64,000 nucleotides of DNA from Streptomyces sp. Sge12 (GCF_002080455.1 NZ_CP020555.1:2170001-2234000); one strand, 5' to 3'. Positions 7,678-16,432 are shown, counted from the stretch's first letter. Numbers and translations are program-made. The notes: generated by a model not told the origin, from the sequence alone.

Positions 7678-10461
7678 TCAGTAACTGGGGAGGGTCCGCG
7701 GGCCGAGGTCTCCGCGGGCGGGCGCGTGGGCGACGCGGACGGTGGCGCTGAGCACGGACACCCCCTCGGCGGCGACCACGACGGGCTCCAGACGGACGTC
7801 GATCACCTCGGGGTGGTCGTCCACCAGGCGGGACAGGCGCAGGAGCAGGTCCTCCAGGGCGGGCGTGTCCACCGGGTCGCTGCCGCGCCAGCCGAAGAGG
7901 AGGGGCGCGGTCCGGATGGACCGGATCAGCCCGGCGGCGTCCCGGTCGGTGGCCGGGACCAGCCGGTGCGCGGTGTCGCCGAGCAGCTCGGAGGCGACCC
8001 CGGCGAGCCCGAAGGAGAGGACGGCGCCCGCGGCGGGGTCGATGACGGACCGCACGACGGTGTCGACCCCGCGCGGCACCATGGCCTGCACCACGGGCAG
8101 GAGCTCGGCCGGCTTGCCCAGCGCGTCGGTGAGCTCCTCGTACGAACGCCGCAGTTCGGCCTCGTTGGTGAGGTCGAGCCGTACGCCGCCCAGGTCCGCG
8201 CGGTGGCGCAGGTGCGGGGCGGTGGTCTTGAGCGCCACCGGGTAGCCGAGCACCGCGGCGGCCCGGGCCGCCGCGTCGGCGCTCGGCGCGGGCAGGGTGG
8301 GCAGGGCCCGGATCCCGTACCGCGCGAGCAGCTCGCGGGCGTGCCAGTCGGTCAGGGTGAGTGCGGCCCCGGCGTCGACGTCCGCGAGCAGGGCGGCCAG
8401 CTGGGCCGCGGCTCCGGTCTCGTCGATGTCCTCGTACTCGGGGACCCGCCCGTCGTCGTCGGCGAGGGCCCGGCGCCACTGGCCGTACCGGACCGCTTCG
8501 GCGACGGCTTTGACCGCCCGCTCGGCGGCGGGGTAGCTGGGGATGGAGGCCCCGGCAGCGGTGGGCACGCCCGCCCGGGACTGCGGGTCCGGGGCGGGGC
8601 CGCCGGCCGGGGAGGGGGCGGGGTGCGGCAGGCCCCGTACCGCGGACAGGGCCTCGACGAGCTCCTCCAGTTCGACGTGGACCACCGCCACCGGCTTGCC
8701 GGGGTGCTCGGCCACGGCGTCGCGGAGCGCACCGGCCAGGTCGTCCGTGGGGGCGTCCTCGCTGACCCAGGGGATGGCCGTGACCACGACCGCGTCGCAG
8801 TCCTCGGAGCGGAGCGCGTCGGTCAGGGCGGTGCGGAAGTCCGCCGGTGAGGCGGCCGTCGTCAGGTCCAGGGGCGGCAGCGGCCGCAGGCCCTGGGTGA
8901 GGCAGGCGTCGTAGGTGAGGATCCCGAGGGACTCGGAGTTGCCGAGGATGGCGATCCGGGGCCCGGCCGGCAGCGGCTGCGCGGCCAGCAGGAGGCCGAC
9001 GTCCACCAACTCGGTGACCGTGTCGACGCGGATGACGCCGGCCTGGCGCAGCAGCGCGGAGACGGTGGCCTCCGGGAGCCTGGTGCCGGGGACGACGTGC
9101 CCGGCGGGGCTGTGGCGGCCGCCCTTGGCCACGACCACCGGCTTGACGGCCGCCGTCCGGCGGGCGAGGCGGGTGAACTTCCTTGGGTTGCCGAGGGTTT
9201 CGAGGTAGAGCAGGGCGACATCGGTCGCCTCGTCGTCGTACCAGTACTGGAGGATGTCGTTGCCGGAGACGTCGGCCCGGTTCCCCGCGGAGACGAAGGA
9301 GGACAGCCCCTCGCCGCGCCGGAGCAGCCCGGAGAGCAGGGCGATCCCGATCGCCCCGGACTGGGTGAACAGGCCGATCCGGCCGCGCGTGGGCATCGGC
9401 GCCGGGGTGAGGGAGGCGTTGAGTTCGACGTCCGGGGCGGTGTTGATCACCCCGTAGGCGTTCGGGCCGATCAGCCGCATCCCGTACGAGCGCACCTGCC
9501 GCACCAGTTCGCGCTGGCGGGCGAGGCCGGCCGGGCCGCTCTCCCCGTAGCCGGCGGACAGGACGACCAGTCCCTGGACCCCGTGCTCGCCGCAGGCGGC
9601 CACCGCTTCGGGGACCCGTTCGGCCGGGACCGCGATCACCGCGAGGTCGACCGGGGCGCCGATGGCCCCGATCGCGGGGTAGGCCCGGACGCCGTCGAGG
9701 AGGTCGCGGGTGACGGCCTCGTTGACGGCGTAGAGGTGGCCGCGGAAGCCGCTGTCGCGGAGGTTGCGCAGCGCGGCCGCGCCCACACCGGCGCCGGACC
9801 GGCTGACCCCGACGACGGCCACCGAGCCGGGGGCCAGCAGCCGCTGCACGGAGTGGGCCTCGGCGCGCTGTTCGCGGGCGCGCTGCACGGCGAGGGACTC
9901 GGCGGTGGGCTCGAGGTCGAGGGTGAGGTGGACGGAGCCGTCCTCGAAGCTGCGCTTCTGCTGGTACCCGGCGTCCGTGAACACCTTGATCATCTTGTTG
10001 TTGGCGGGCAGCACCTCGGCGGCGAACCGCCGGATGCCGCGCTCGCGGGCCACCGCGCCGATGTGTTCGAGGAGGGTGGAGGCGACCCCGCGGCCCTGGT
10101 GGGCGTCCTGGACGAGGAAGGCGACCTCCGCCTCGTCGGCGGGCCCGGAGGCGGGCCGGCCGTCGGGGCCGATGCGGTCGTAGCGGACGGTCCCGATGAA
10201 CTCCCCGCCGATGGTCGCGGCGAGCCCGACCCGGTCCACGTAGTCGTGGTGCGTGAAGCGGTGCACGTCGCGGTCGGAGAGCCGGGGGTAGGGCGCGAAG
10301 AAGCGGTAGTACTTCGACTCGTCCGAGACCTGTTCGTAGAAGCTGACGAGCCGGCCCGCGTCCTCGGTGGTGATGGGCCTGATCCGGGCGGTACCGCCGT
10401 CGCGCAGGACGACGTCGGCTTCCCAGTGGGCCGGGTACGAGGGGTCCGACTCGATGGTCAT
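7678..10461 (-). CDS. Protein lysine acetyltransferase PatA (GNAT + acyl-CoA synthetase-like fusion)
   Basis: 927 aa. An N-terminal GNAT domain (about 1-185, with acetyl-CoA loop HQGRGVASTL) is followed by the NDP-forming acyl-CoA synthetase modules: a CoA-binding Rossmann domain (VAVVGVSRSGAGVG from about 205), two succinyl-CoA-ligase-like domains, and an ATP-grasp domain in the last 230 residues. Pat enzymes of this class acetylate and thereby inactivate acyl-CoA synthetases. GNAT-first order is the inverted arrangement known from S. lividans PatA, opposite to Salmonella Pat. A TAAGGT box ends 6 nt before the ATG, so the mRNA may be leaderless. Divergent from ptsH. Whether the synthetase part is still catalytic cannot be read from the sequence. 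Confidence 0.92.
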   Translation of the reverse strand: MTIESDPSYPAHWEADVVLRDGGTARIRPITTEDAGRLVSFYEQVSDESKYYRFFAPYPRLSDRDVHRFTHHDYVDRVGLAATIGGEFIGTVRYDRIGPDGRPASGPADEAEVAFLVQDAHQGRGVASTLLEHIGAVARERGIRRFAAEVLPANNKMIKVFTDAGYQQKRSFEDGSVHLTLDLEPTAESLAVQRAREQRAEAHSVQRLLAPGSVAVVGVSRSGAGVGAAALRNLRDSGFRGHLYAVNEAVTRDLLDGVRAYPAIGAIGAPVDLAVIAVPAERVPEAVAACGEHGVQGLVVLSAGYGESGPAGLARQRELVRQVRSYGMRLIGPNAYGVINTAPDVELNASLTPAPMPTRGRIGLFTQSGAIGIALLSGLLRRGEGLSSFVSAGNRADVSGNDILQYWYDDEATDVALLYLETLGNPRKFTRLARRTAAVKPVVVAKGGRHSPAGHVVPGTRLPEATVSALLRQAGVIRVDTVTELVDVGLLLAAQPLPAGPRIAILGNSESLGILTYDACLTQGLRPLPPLDLTTAASPADFRTALTDALRSEDCDAVVVTAIPWVSEDAPTDDLAGALRDAVAEHPGKPVAVVHVELEELVEALSAVRGLPHPAPSPAGGPAPDPQSRAGVPTAAGASIPSYPAAERAVKAVAEAVRYGQWRRALADDDGRVPEYEDIDETGAAAQLAALLADVDAGAALTLTDWHARELLARYGIRALPTLPAPSADAAARAAAVLGYPVALKTTAPHLRHRADLGGVRLDLTNEAELRRSYEELTDALGKPAELLPVVQAMVPRGVDTVVRSVIDPAAGAVLSFGLAGVASELLGDTAHRLVPATDRDAAGLIRSIRTAPLLFGWRGSDPVDTPALEDLLLRLSRLVDDHPEVIDVRLEPVVVAAEGVSVLSATVRVAHAPARGDLGPRTLPSY

Positions 10462-10606
10462 GGGCCTACCTTACGGCCGGATCGGGCGGGACAGTGCTCG
10501 CGCGGCGTATTAGGCAGGATGGGACAAACCAGTGCAAGCTGGGGAAGGTCGAACGGCGAAAAAATCAGGCCGAAGGTCGGTCCGAGCATTCCGGACGTCG
10601 TGAGAG

Positions 10607-10622
10607 ACTGGTCTAGACAACC
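10607..10622 (+). promoter_or_regulatory. DasR-responsive element (dre) upstream of ptsH
   Basis: ACTGGTCTAGACAACC matches 14 of 16 positions of the DasR operator consensus (A-S-TGGTCTAGACCA-S-T, from memory) and sits 24 bp before the ptsH ATG, over the likely -10 (TAGACA). DasR is the GlcNAc-responsive GntR repressor that controls pts genes in Streptomyces. Match seen directly; function inferred. Confidence 0.75.
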
Positions 10623-10645
10623 GTAAGAACCTGAAGGGCATCACC

Positions 10646-10927
10646 ATGGCAGAGCGCCGCGTCAACGTCGGTTGGGCCGAGGGCCTGCACGCTCGTCCCG
10701 CCTCGATCTTCGTCCGTGCGACGACCGCTTCCGGCGTCCCGGTGACCATCGCGAAGTCCGGCGGCGACCCGGTCAACGCCGCCTCCATGCTGGCGGTTCT
10801 GGGCCTGGGCGCCCAGGGCGGCGAGGAGATCGTCCTCGCCTCCGAGGCCGAGGGTGCGGACGCCGCGCTCGACCGCCTCGCGAAGCTGGTCGCCGAGGGT
10901 CTCGAGGAGCTCCCCGAGACCGTCTGA
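10646..10927 (+). CDS. ptsH: Phosphocarrier protein HPr
   Basis: 93 aa, normal HPr length. HPr carries phosphate from enzyme I to sugar-specific EIIA components in the phosphotransferase system. The phospho-acceptor His15 is in GLHARPAS, and the Ser47 region reads NAASMLAVLGLG, equivalent to the regulatory Ser46 region of Firmicute HPr. The start has CTGAAGGG as Shine-Dalgarno. No other pts gene is next to it, as usual in Streptomyces, where ptsH is separate from crr-ptsI. A DasR-type operator lies just upstream and a strong hairpin terminator follows, so it looks monocistronic and GlcNAc-controlled. Confidence 0.97.
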   Translation: MAERRVNVGWAEGLHARPASIFVRATTASGVPVTIAKSGGDPVNAASMLAVLGLGAQGGEEIVLASEAEGADAALDRLAKLVAEGLEELPETV

Positions 10928-10950
10928 CCCTTCGGGTTCGACCTCACGCA

Positions 10951-10987
10951 CGAAGCCGCGGCCCCCGCTCCCGGGACCGCGGCTTCG
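10951..10987 (+). terminator. ptsH hairpin terminator
   Basis: An 11-bp perfect stem (CGAAGCCGCGG with CCGCGGCTTCG) and a 15-nt loop, 23 bp after the stop codon. No T-tract, which is common for Streptomyces terminators. Confidence 0.8.
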
Positions 10988-11610
10988 CCGCATCCGGCAC
11001 GGGGCCCGCCCCGCCCCCTCGCAACCCCCCTGCCGGGCCGCACCCTTGCCGCCCGCCCCCGGCCGGGAGCCGCGGCCGTCCCGCAGCACGGGCACACGGT
11101 GCACAGGGCCGCAGCCCGCAGGGTCCGGCACAGCATCGCCGCCCAAGCGCAGACCGCCGCCGGCCCACCGGGTGCGACGACCGCCCGGGTCGCGATGCAC
11201 TCGCGGGCGCAGATCTCCGGCACGGCCCCGGCCCGGCGGAGCGAGGGCGCACACCTACGGGCTCGCGCCGGCGCCGTACCCATACCCGTACCCGCACCCG
11301 CACCCGCACCCGCACCCGCACCCGCACCCGCACGCACAACGCACCGCGTCGGTCCGCGCCGTCGGTGCTCGACCTGCCCGGGCGCCCCGCGGGGCGCTCC
11401 CGCACTGCCGGGTGCGACCCGGCGTCGGCCGCTCGCGGCGCACCGGGAAGATCCCGCTCGGCCGGAAAAGGGCCCCGCACAAATCCGCCGTACTCCGAAT
11501 TGAGCTCCGCAGGAATTCGGCACGGAAAATCGGCCCGGCGCACAATCCGACCGGCCGCCGTGCAGCGAATTCACGCGATGCGCGATTCCACCCTTTGTAT
11601 ACGGGTCCTG
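10988..11610. other. 623-bp stretch without a supported gene
   Basis: Open frames on both strands here are Arg/Pro/Ala-rich or contain the hexamer repeat read as alternating dipeptides, with no start or Shine-Dalgarno of quality and no recognisable domain. The part from about 11460 onward is less GC-rich (GAATTCGGCACGG, TTTGTATACGG), unlike coding DNA here. It contains the hexanucleotide repeat described separately. It separates ptsH from the convergent GntR gene. Confidence 0.6.
11274..11333. repeat. Hexanucleotide tandem repeat (CCGCAC-type, 10 units)
   Basis: Ten consecutive 6-bp units: CCGTAC, CCATAC, CCGTAC, then seven identical CCGCAC units. The variant units are all at the left end, as expected for a slippage-driven array that is homogenised on one side. 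Not in a gene. Confidence 0.9.
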
Positions 11611-12288
11611 TTAATGCCGGCCGCTCGACATGTTTACGGCAGGTTGCGAAGTCCTCACCGCCGCGCGCACCCGCAGCCGGTGCGCCCCCGCCGCCCGTTC
11701 GGCGTGGAGCACGGTCAGCGCCCGCGCCCGCTCGGCGTCCCCGCGCGCCACCGCGTCCACGATCGCGCCGTGCTCCGCCCAGGACTCCACCGGCCGGGCC
11801 GGCGCCTCCACCACGTACATCCAGGCGACCTTGTGCCGCATCTGCGTGAGCAGCGCGATCAGCCCGGGGCTGCCGGAGGACTGCGCGAGCGTCTCGTGGA
11901 ACCAGCCGCCCAGGGAGCGCAGGTCCTCCCCCTGGCCCCGCCTGGCCCGCTCCTGCCCCAGCCTGACCAGCCCCCGCAGCACCTTGAGGTGTGCGTCGGT
12001 GCGCCGCCGGGCCGCTCTGGCGGCCGCCAGGGGCTCCAGCAGCATCCGCAGCTCCAGCAGGTCCGCGGCCTCCTGCTCGGTCGGCTCGGCCACGCAGGCC
12101 CCCGCATGGCGCCGCGTGGTCACGAAGCCTTCGGACTCCAGGGTCCGCAGGGCCTCGCGGACCGGGACGCGCGAGACCCCGTACCGGCGGGCCAGCACCT
12201 CCTCGGTCAGCCGCGCGCCCGGCTCGAACGCCCCGGAGACGATGTCGTCGCGGATTGCTGTGCATACCGCGTGCGCAGGAATACGCAA
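11611..12288 (-). CDS. GntR-family (FadR-type) transcriptional regulator
   Basis: 225 aa from a TTG start (MRIPAHAVCTAIRDDIVSGA). The TTG is chosen because GGAGG lies 7 nt upstream; starts further up have no such signal. The winged helix-turn-helix occupies residues 5-65, with YGVSRVPVREALRTLESEGF as recognition region. A helical FCD-type effector domain follows (about 75-205). The C-terminal tail is Arg/Ser-rich. A TAGAGT -10-like box at 12349-12354 would give a leader of about 54 nt. Target genes are unknown: no metabolic operon adjoins it, and the neighbours are ptsH (convergent) and the M23 peptidase. Confidence 0.9.
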   Translation of the reverse strand: MRIPAHAVCTAIRDDIVSGAFEPGARLTEEVLARRYGVSRVPVREALRTLESEGFVTTRRHAGACVAEPTEQEAADLLELRMLLEPLAAARAARRRTDAHLKVLRGLVRLGQERARRGQGEDLRSLGGWFHETLAQSSGSPGLIALLTQMRHKVAWMYVVEAPARPVESWAEHGAIVDAVARGDAERARALTVLHAERAAGAHRLRVRAAVRTSQPAVNMSSGRH

Positions 12289-12422
12289 GACCGAACCTCC
12301 GCCTATTTCCGACTGCCAGCCTGATTGCACGCACATGCGCGTACCGAGACTCTATTGCAACACACGATAATTTCCGAGAGCAGCCGAAAATGCGAAACAT
12401 TTGCACAGGGACGCGCAACACA

Positions 12423-12451
12423 AAGACCCCGGCTCGGGGAGCCGGGGTCTT
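12423..12451 (-). terminator. Terminator of the M23 peptidase gene
   Basis: A 13-bp perfect stem (AAGACCCCGGCTC with its complement) and a 3-nt loop. On the minus strand it is followed by TTTGTGTTG. It lies 42 bp past the stop codon. Confidence 0.85.
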
Positions 12452-12492
12452 CGGTGGAGCAGAAGGTGGAGCCGAAGCTGCTCGGGGCAGCG

Positions 12493-13296
12493 TCAGAGCT
12501 CGACGCCGTGCGAGCGCAGGTACGCGATCGGGTCGATGTCCGAGCCGTACTGCGAGCCCGTGCGGGCCTCGAAGTGCAGGTGCGGGCCGCTGGAGTTGCC
12601 GGTGGAGCCCGACAGGCCGATCTGCTGGCCGGGGGTGACCTGCTGGCCGACCGAGACGTTCAGCGAGGTCATGTGCCCGTACTGGGTGTACGTACCGTCG
12701 TTGTGCTTGATGACGACGTTGTTGCCGTACGCGCCACCCCAGCCGGCCTCGACGACGGTGCCGACGCCGACGGCGTGGACCGAGGTGCCGGAGGCGGCGT
12801 GGAAGTCGATGCCCGTGTGGCTGCCGGAGGACCACATGCCGCCGCCCGCGTGGTACTGCGTGCTGACGTAGGAGCCGTCCACCGGGGCGACGAAGGTGTT
12901 GAGGCGCTTGCGCTCCTCCTCGCGGGCGGCGCGCTCGGCGGCCTCGCGCTCGGCCTTCGCCTTGGCCTCGGCGAGGCGCTTGGCCTCCGCGGCCTTCTGC
13001 TTCGCGTCGGCCTCGGCCTGCGCCTTGGCGGCGGCGTGCTCGGCGGCGCGGTGCTGGGCGTCGGCCTGCTCGGAGATGTCACCCGCGAGCTCGTCGGCGA
13101 CGACGACGGCACCGAGGCCGTTGTCCTGGCCGATGTTGCTGCTGTGGTTGTCCGCGGCGAAGGCCGGGGCGGCGAGGGAGCCGACGACACCCGTGGTGGC
13201 GATCGCGGCGATACCGGCGTAACCGGCGGTCTTGCGGCTCAGACGGCTGGAACCACGGTGCTTACCGGAACCAGCGGGACGACTGCCAAACGCCAT
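12493..13296 (-). CDS. Secreted M23-family peptidoglycan endopeptidase with coiled-coil
   Basis: 267 aa. The signal peptide (about 1-48) has an RK-rich n-region, a hydrophobic core and APAFAA cleavage. A long Ala/Lys/Glu coiled coil spans about 73-132 and probably positions or restrains the enzyme. The LytM/M23 domain spans about 135-267, with zinc ligands His160 and Asp164 (HTGIDF), His208 (YGH) and His239/His241 (PHLHF). These enzymes cut peptide cross-bridges and act in growth and germination. Expression is expected to be controlled by the c-di-AMP riboswitch directly upstream, as for other Streptomyces cell-wall hydrolases such as RpfA. Monocistronic, with its own promoter and terminator. 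Confidence 0.94.
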   Translation of the reverse strand: MAFGSRPAGSGKHRGSSRLSRKTAGYAGIAAIATTGVVGSLAAPAFAADNHSSNIGQDNGLGAVVVADELAGDISEQADAQHRAAEHAAAKAQAEADAKQKAAEAKRLAEAKAKAEREAAERAAREEERKRLNTFVAPVDGSYVSTQYHAGGGMWSSGSHTGIDFHAASGTSVHAVGVGTVVEAGWGGAYGNNVVIKHNDGTYTQYGHMTSLNVSVGQQVTPGQQIGLSGSTGNSSGPHLHFEARTGSQYGSDIDPIAYLRSHGVEL

Positions 13297-13310
13297 GAAG
13301 GGTTTGATCC

Positions 13311-13470
13311 TTTCCTTCCTTCTCGCCTACCGGGTTAGCTGACGGGTTCGGAGCAGGAAGGTCTCCTACGGGCCTCCTCTTACGAGGGGGTCCGATTCAC
13401 CCCAGGGACTCATGTGGGTCCCCGGCTCCCCAGGCTCGCGCCTGACGGGGACTCGGCGATCGCTGCCCGG
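13311..13470 (-). promoter_or_regulatory. c-di-AMP riboswitch (ydaO/yuaA leader)
   Basis: On the minus strand the leader contains the conserved blocks of the ydaO class: GGGGTGAATC, GTAGGAGACCTTCCTGC, GAACCCGTCAGCTAACC and GGTAGGCGAGAAGGAAGG, with a preceding GGGAGCCGGGGACCC hairpin. It ends just before the M23 peptidase start. The ydaO aptamer binds c-di-AMP and turns off wall-hydrolase genes in Streptomyces. Boundaries are approximate; motif identity is strong. Confidence 0.92.
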
Positions 13471-13512
13471 TGCCGCGGGTGCGGCGGGCACAACTGACGG
13501 ACAGCACGGCCG

Positions 13513-13542
13513 ACGCTAGGCGGATCATCAGTCAATCGCCAA
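13513..13542 (-). promoter_or_regulatory. Promoter of the riboswitch-M23 transcript
   Basis: -35 TTGGCG (13537-13542), 18-bp spacer, -10 TAGCGT (13513-13518), matching the HrdB-type consensus. The predicted transcription start is near 13506, giving a leader of about 210 nt that contains the whole aptamer. Confidence 0.7.
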
Positions 13543-13607
13543 ACAGACGCGGCTTTTTGTTGCGTACGCCACACCGCATACAAGCAACCTCACCATTAAA
13601 CGGACAA

Positions 13608-13642
13608 AAGGGGTTCCGGTGAACAAGTCACCAGAACCCCTT
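13608..13642 (-). terminator. Terminator of the M16 peptidase operon
   Basis: A 15-bp stem with one mismatch (AAGGGGTTC... and its complement), a 5-nt loop, and TTTT following on the minus strand. It lies 44 bp past the stop of the second M16 gene. Confidence 0.88.
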
Positions 13643-13685
13643 GCTGAAACCTTCAGCCGGCCCTCAAGGAGCCGTCGCCCGACCG

Positions 13686-15077
13686 TCAGTTGGAGACGAC
13701 CGTGACCTCACCGATCCCGAGGGCCCGCACGGGCTCCTCGATGAGCGACGCATCGCCCACCAGGACGGTGACCAGCCGGTCCGCCGGGAAGGCCTTCACG
13801 ACCGCCGACGTCGCCTCCACCGTGCCGGTTTCGGCCAGCTGGGCGTACAACTGCGCCTGGTAGTCGTCCGGCAGTTCCTGCTCGACCTGGTCCGCGAGGG
13901 TGCCCGCGACCGAGGCCGCCGTCTCGAACTTCAGCGGGGCGACGCCCACCAAGTTCTGTACGGCGACATCGCGTTCGGCGTCGGTCAGACCGCCCTCGGC
14001 GAGGGTGCGCAGCACCTTCCAGAGGTCCTCCAGCGCCGGGCCCGTGTTCGGTGTGTCCACCGAGCCGCTGATGGCGAGCATCGAGGCACCCTTGCCGTCC
14101 GCGGTGGAGCGCAGCACCTGGCCGAAGGCGCGCACCCCGTAGGTGTAGCCCTTCTCCTCGCGCAGCACCTTGTCCAGGCGCGAGGTGAGGGTGCCGCCCA
14201 GGCAGTACGTGCCGAGCACCTGGGCCGCCCACACCCGGTCGTGGCGGTCCGCCCCGATCCGGCCGATCAGCAGCTGCGTCTGGACCGCGCCGGGCCGGTC
14301 CACGATGACCACGCGGCCGGTGTCGTCCGCGGTCACCGGCGGCACCGGGAGGGCGGCGGCGGTGTTGCCCGTCCAGGTGCCCAGGGTGTCCGCCAGCACG
14401 GCGTCCAGGTCGATGCCGGTCAGGTCGCCGACGACCACCGCGGTGGCGGTGGCGGGCCGTACGTGGGCCTCGTAGAAGGCGCGTACGGCGGCGGAGTCGA
14501 TCCGGGCGACCGTCTCCTCGGTGCCCTGGCGCGGCCGGGACATCCGCAGGGTGGCCGGGAAGAGCTCCTTGGAGAGCTGCTTGGCGGCGCGGCGCTGCGG
14601 GTTGGCCAGCTCGTGCGGGATCTCGTCGAGCCGGTTGCGCACCAGCCGGTCGACCTCGGCGTCGGCGAAGGCCGGGGCGCGCAGCGCCTCGGCGAGCAGG
14701 CCCAGCGCCTTGGGCAGGCGGGAGGCCGGGACCTCCAGCGAGACCCGGATGCCCGGGTGGTCGGCGTGCGCGTCGAGGGTGGCGCCGCAGCGCTCCAGCT
14801 CGGCCGCGAACTCCTCGGCGGAGTGCTTGTCGGTGCCCTCGGAGAGCGCCCGCGCCATGATGGTCGCCACGCCGTCCAGGCCGGCGGGCTCGGCGTCGAG
14901 CGGCGCGGCGAGATTGACCTCGACCGCGACGACCTGCTGGCCCGGCCGGTGGCAGCGCAGCAGGGTCAGCCCGTTGGACAGCTGCCCGCGGTCGGGGGCC
15001 GGGAAGGCCCACGGCTGCGGCTCGCCGGCTTGGGGCTGCGGGTGGAAGCTCATCGTGACGGCTGCGGTGTCGCTCAC
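13686..15077 (-). CDS. M16-family peptidase subunit lacking the zinc motif
   Basis: 463 aa from GTG (MSDTAAVTMSFHPQPQ). The GTGA overlaps the stop of the upstream M16 gene by 4 bases, which decides the start over a frame open much further up. The M16 fold is recognisable (GLDGVATIMARALSEGT, then GGTLTSRLDKVLREEKGYTYG), but the HXXEH zinc signature is absent. This makes it the non-catalytic partner of an active/inactive M16 pair, as in mitochondrial processing peptidase and bacterial PqqL-like pairs. The Arg and Tyr of the RLDKVLREEKGYTYG region, which complete the active site of the partner, are present. Second gene of the operon, followed by a strong terminator. Confidence 0.93.
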   Translation of the reverse strand: MSDTAAVTMSFHPQPQAGEPQPWAFPAPDRGQLSNGLTLLRCHRPGQQVVAVEVNLAAPLDAEPAGLDGVATIMARALSEGTDKHSAEEFAAELERCGATLDAHADHPGIRVSLEVPASRLPKALGLLAEALRAPAFADAEVDRLVRNRLDEIPHELANPQRRAAKQLSKELFPATLRMSRPRQGTEETVARIDSAAVRAFYEAHVRPATATAVVVGDLTGIDLDAVLADTLGTWTGNTAAALPVPPVTADDTGRVVIVDRPGAVQTQLLIGRIGADRHDRVWAAQVLGTYCLGGTLTSRLDKVLREEKGYTYGVRAFGQVLRSTADGKGASMLAISGSVDTPNTGPALEDLWKVLRTLAEGGLTDAERDVAVQNLVGVAPLKFETAASVAGTLADQVEQELPDDYQAQLYAQLAETGTVEATSAVVKAFPADRLVTVLVGDASLIEEPVRALGIGEVTVVSN

Positions 15078-16432
15078 TGCTCCGCCCCCTCGTTCTCGTC
15101 GGACTCGTCGTGCTGGTCGGCCTCGTCGGCGGCGATCGGCTCGTAGACGAGCACCGCGCGGTTGTCCGGGCGCAGTCGGGCGGCGGCCACGGCCTGCACC
15201 TCCTCGGCGGTGATGTCCAGGACGCGCTGGACGGCGGTCAGCGCCAGCTGCGGGTCGCCGAACAGCACCGCGAAGCGGCACAGTTCGTCGGCGCGCCCGG
15301 CCACCGTGCTCAGCCGGTCCAGCCACTCGCGCTCGAGCTGCGCCTGGGCCCGCTCCATCTCCTCGGCCGTCGGGCCCTCGGCGGCGAACCGCGCGAGCTC
15401 CTCGTCCACGGCCGCCTCGATGGCGGGGATCTCGACCCCGCTGGAGGTCTTGACGTCCAGCCAGCCCAGGGAGGGGGCCCCGGCCAGGCGCAGCATGCCG
15501 AAGCCGGCCGCGACGGCGCTCTGGTCGCGGCGCACCAGCCGGTTGTGCAGCAGCGAGGACTCGCCGCCGCCCAGGATGGTCAGCGCCACGTCGGCGGCGT
15601 CGCACTCACGGGTGCCGTCGTGCGGCAGCCGGTAGGCGGCCATCAGCGCACGCGCCGGGACCTCCTCGACGATCTCCTCGCGCAGCTGCTCCCCGATGAT
15701 GTCGGGCAGCGAGCCGTCGCGCGGCGGCTGCTTGCCGTCGTGCGCCGGGATGGTGCCGAAGTACTTCTCCACCCAGGCGAGCGTCTGCTCGGGGTCGATG
15801 TCCCCGACGACGGAGAGCACCGCGTTGTTGGGCGCGTAGTACGTACGGAAGAAGGTGCGCGCGTCCTCCAGGGACGCGGCGTCCAGGTCGGCCATGGAGC
15901 CGATCGGGGTGTGGTGGTACGGGTGGCCCTCGGGGTAGGCCAGGGCGGTGAGCCGCTCGAAGGCCGTGCCGTAGGGAACGTTGTCGTACCGCTGGCGGCG
16001 CTCGTTCTTGACGACGTCGCGCTGGTTCTCCATGGACTCGTCGTCCAGGGCGGCCAGCAGGGACCCCATCCGGTCCGCCTCCAGCCAGAGCGCGAGCTCC
16101 AGCTGGTGGGTCGGCATCGTCTCGAAGTAGTTGGTGCGCTCGAAGCTGGTGGTGCCGTTGAGGGAACCGCCGGCGCCCTGGACCAGTTCGAAGTGGCCGT
16201 TGCCCGGTACGCTCGCCGACCCCTGGAACATCAGGTGCTCGAAGAGGTGAGCCAGACCGGTGCGTCCCTTGACTTCGTGGCGCGAGCCGACGTCGTACCA
16301 GAGGCAGACCGCGGCGACCGGGGTCAGGTGGTCCTCGGACAGCACCACGCGCAGGCCGTTGGCCAGCCGGTGCTCGGTCGCTGTCAGGCCGCCGGAGCCG
16401 GCCTGGGCTGTGGCCGTGTGACCCATGGGCAT
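15074..16432 (-). CDS. M16-family zinc metallopeptidase (catalytic subunit)
   Basis: 452 aa. The inverted zinc motif HLFEH at residues 62-66 (His62, Glu65, His66) is intact, with the distal Glu in the following NQRDVVKNERRQ region. The N- and C-terminal halves both show the M16 repeat. The C-terminus is acidic (DEADQHDESDENEG). No signal peptide, so it is cytosolic, probably degrading peptides in a chamber formed with the inactive partner encoded by the next gene (4-bp overlap). Start: the first ATG has GAAGGGA 4 nt upstream; a second ATG two codons later is possible. Confidence 0.95.
   Translation of the reverse strand: MPMGHTATAQAGSGGLTATEHRLANGLRVVLSEDHLTPVAAVCLWYDVGSRHEVKGRTGLAHLFEHLMFQGSASVPGNGHFELVQGAGGSLNGTTSFERTNYFETMPTHQLELALWLEADRMGSLLAALDDESMENQRDVVKNERRQRYDNVPYGTAFERLTALAYPEGHPYHHTPIGSMADLDAASLEDARTFFRTYYAPNNAVLSVVGDIDPEQTLAWVEKYFGTIPAHDGKQPPRDGSLPDIIGEQLREEIVEEVPARALMAAYRLPHDGTRECDAADVALTILGGGESSLLHNRLVRRDQSAVAAGFGMLRLAGAPSLGWLDVKTSSGVEIPAIEAAVDEELARFAAEGPTAEEMERAQAQLEREWLDRLSTVAGRADELCRFAVLFGDPQLALTAVQRVLDITAEEVQAVAAARLRPDNRAVLVYEPIAADEADQHDESDENEGAEQ

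Noticed and set aside
11274..11333. CRISPR array
   Set aside because: The units are 6 bp without spacers; no cas genes nearby.
10510..11574. Minus-strand frame through the hexamer repeat read as a Gly/Ala-repeat protein
   Set aside because: No start signal, biased composition, and it runs through ptsH antisense.
12423..12451. Operator palindrome
   Set aside because: A 3-nt loop, position after a stop and following T residues fit a terminator better.
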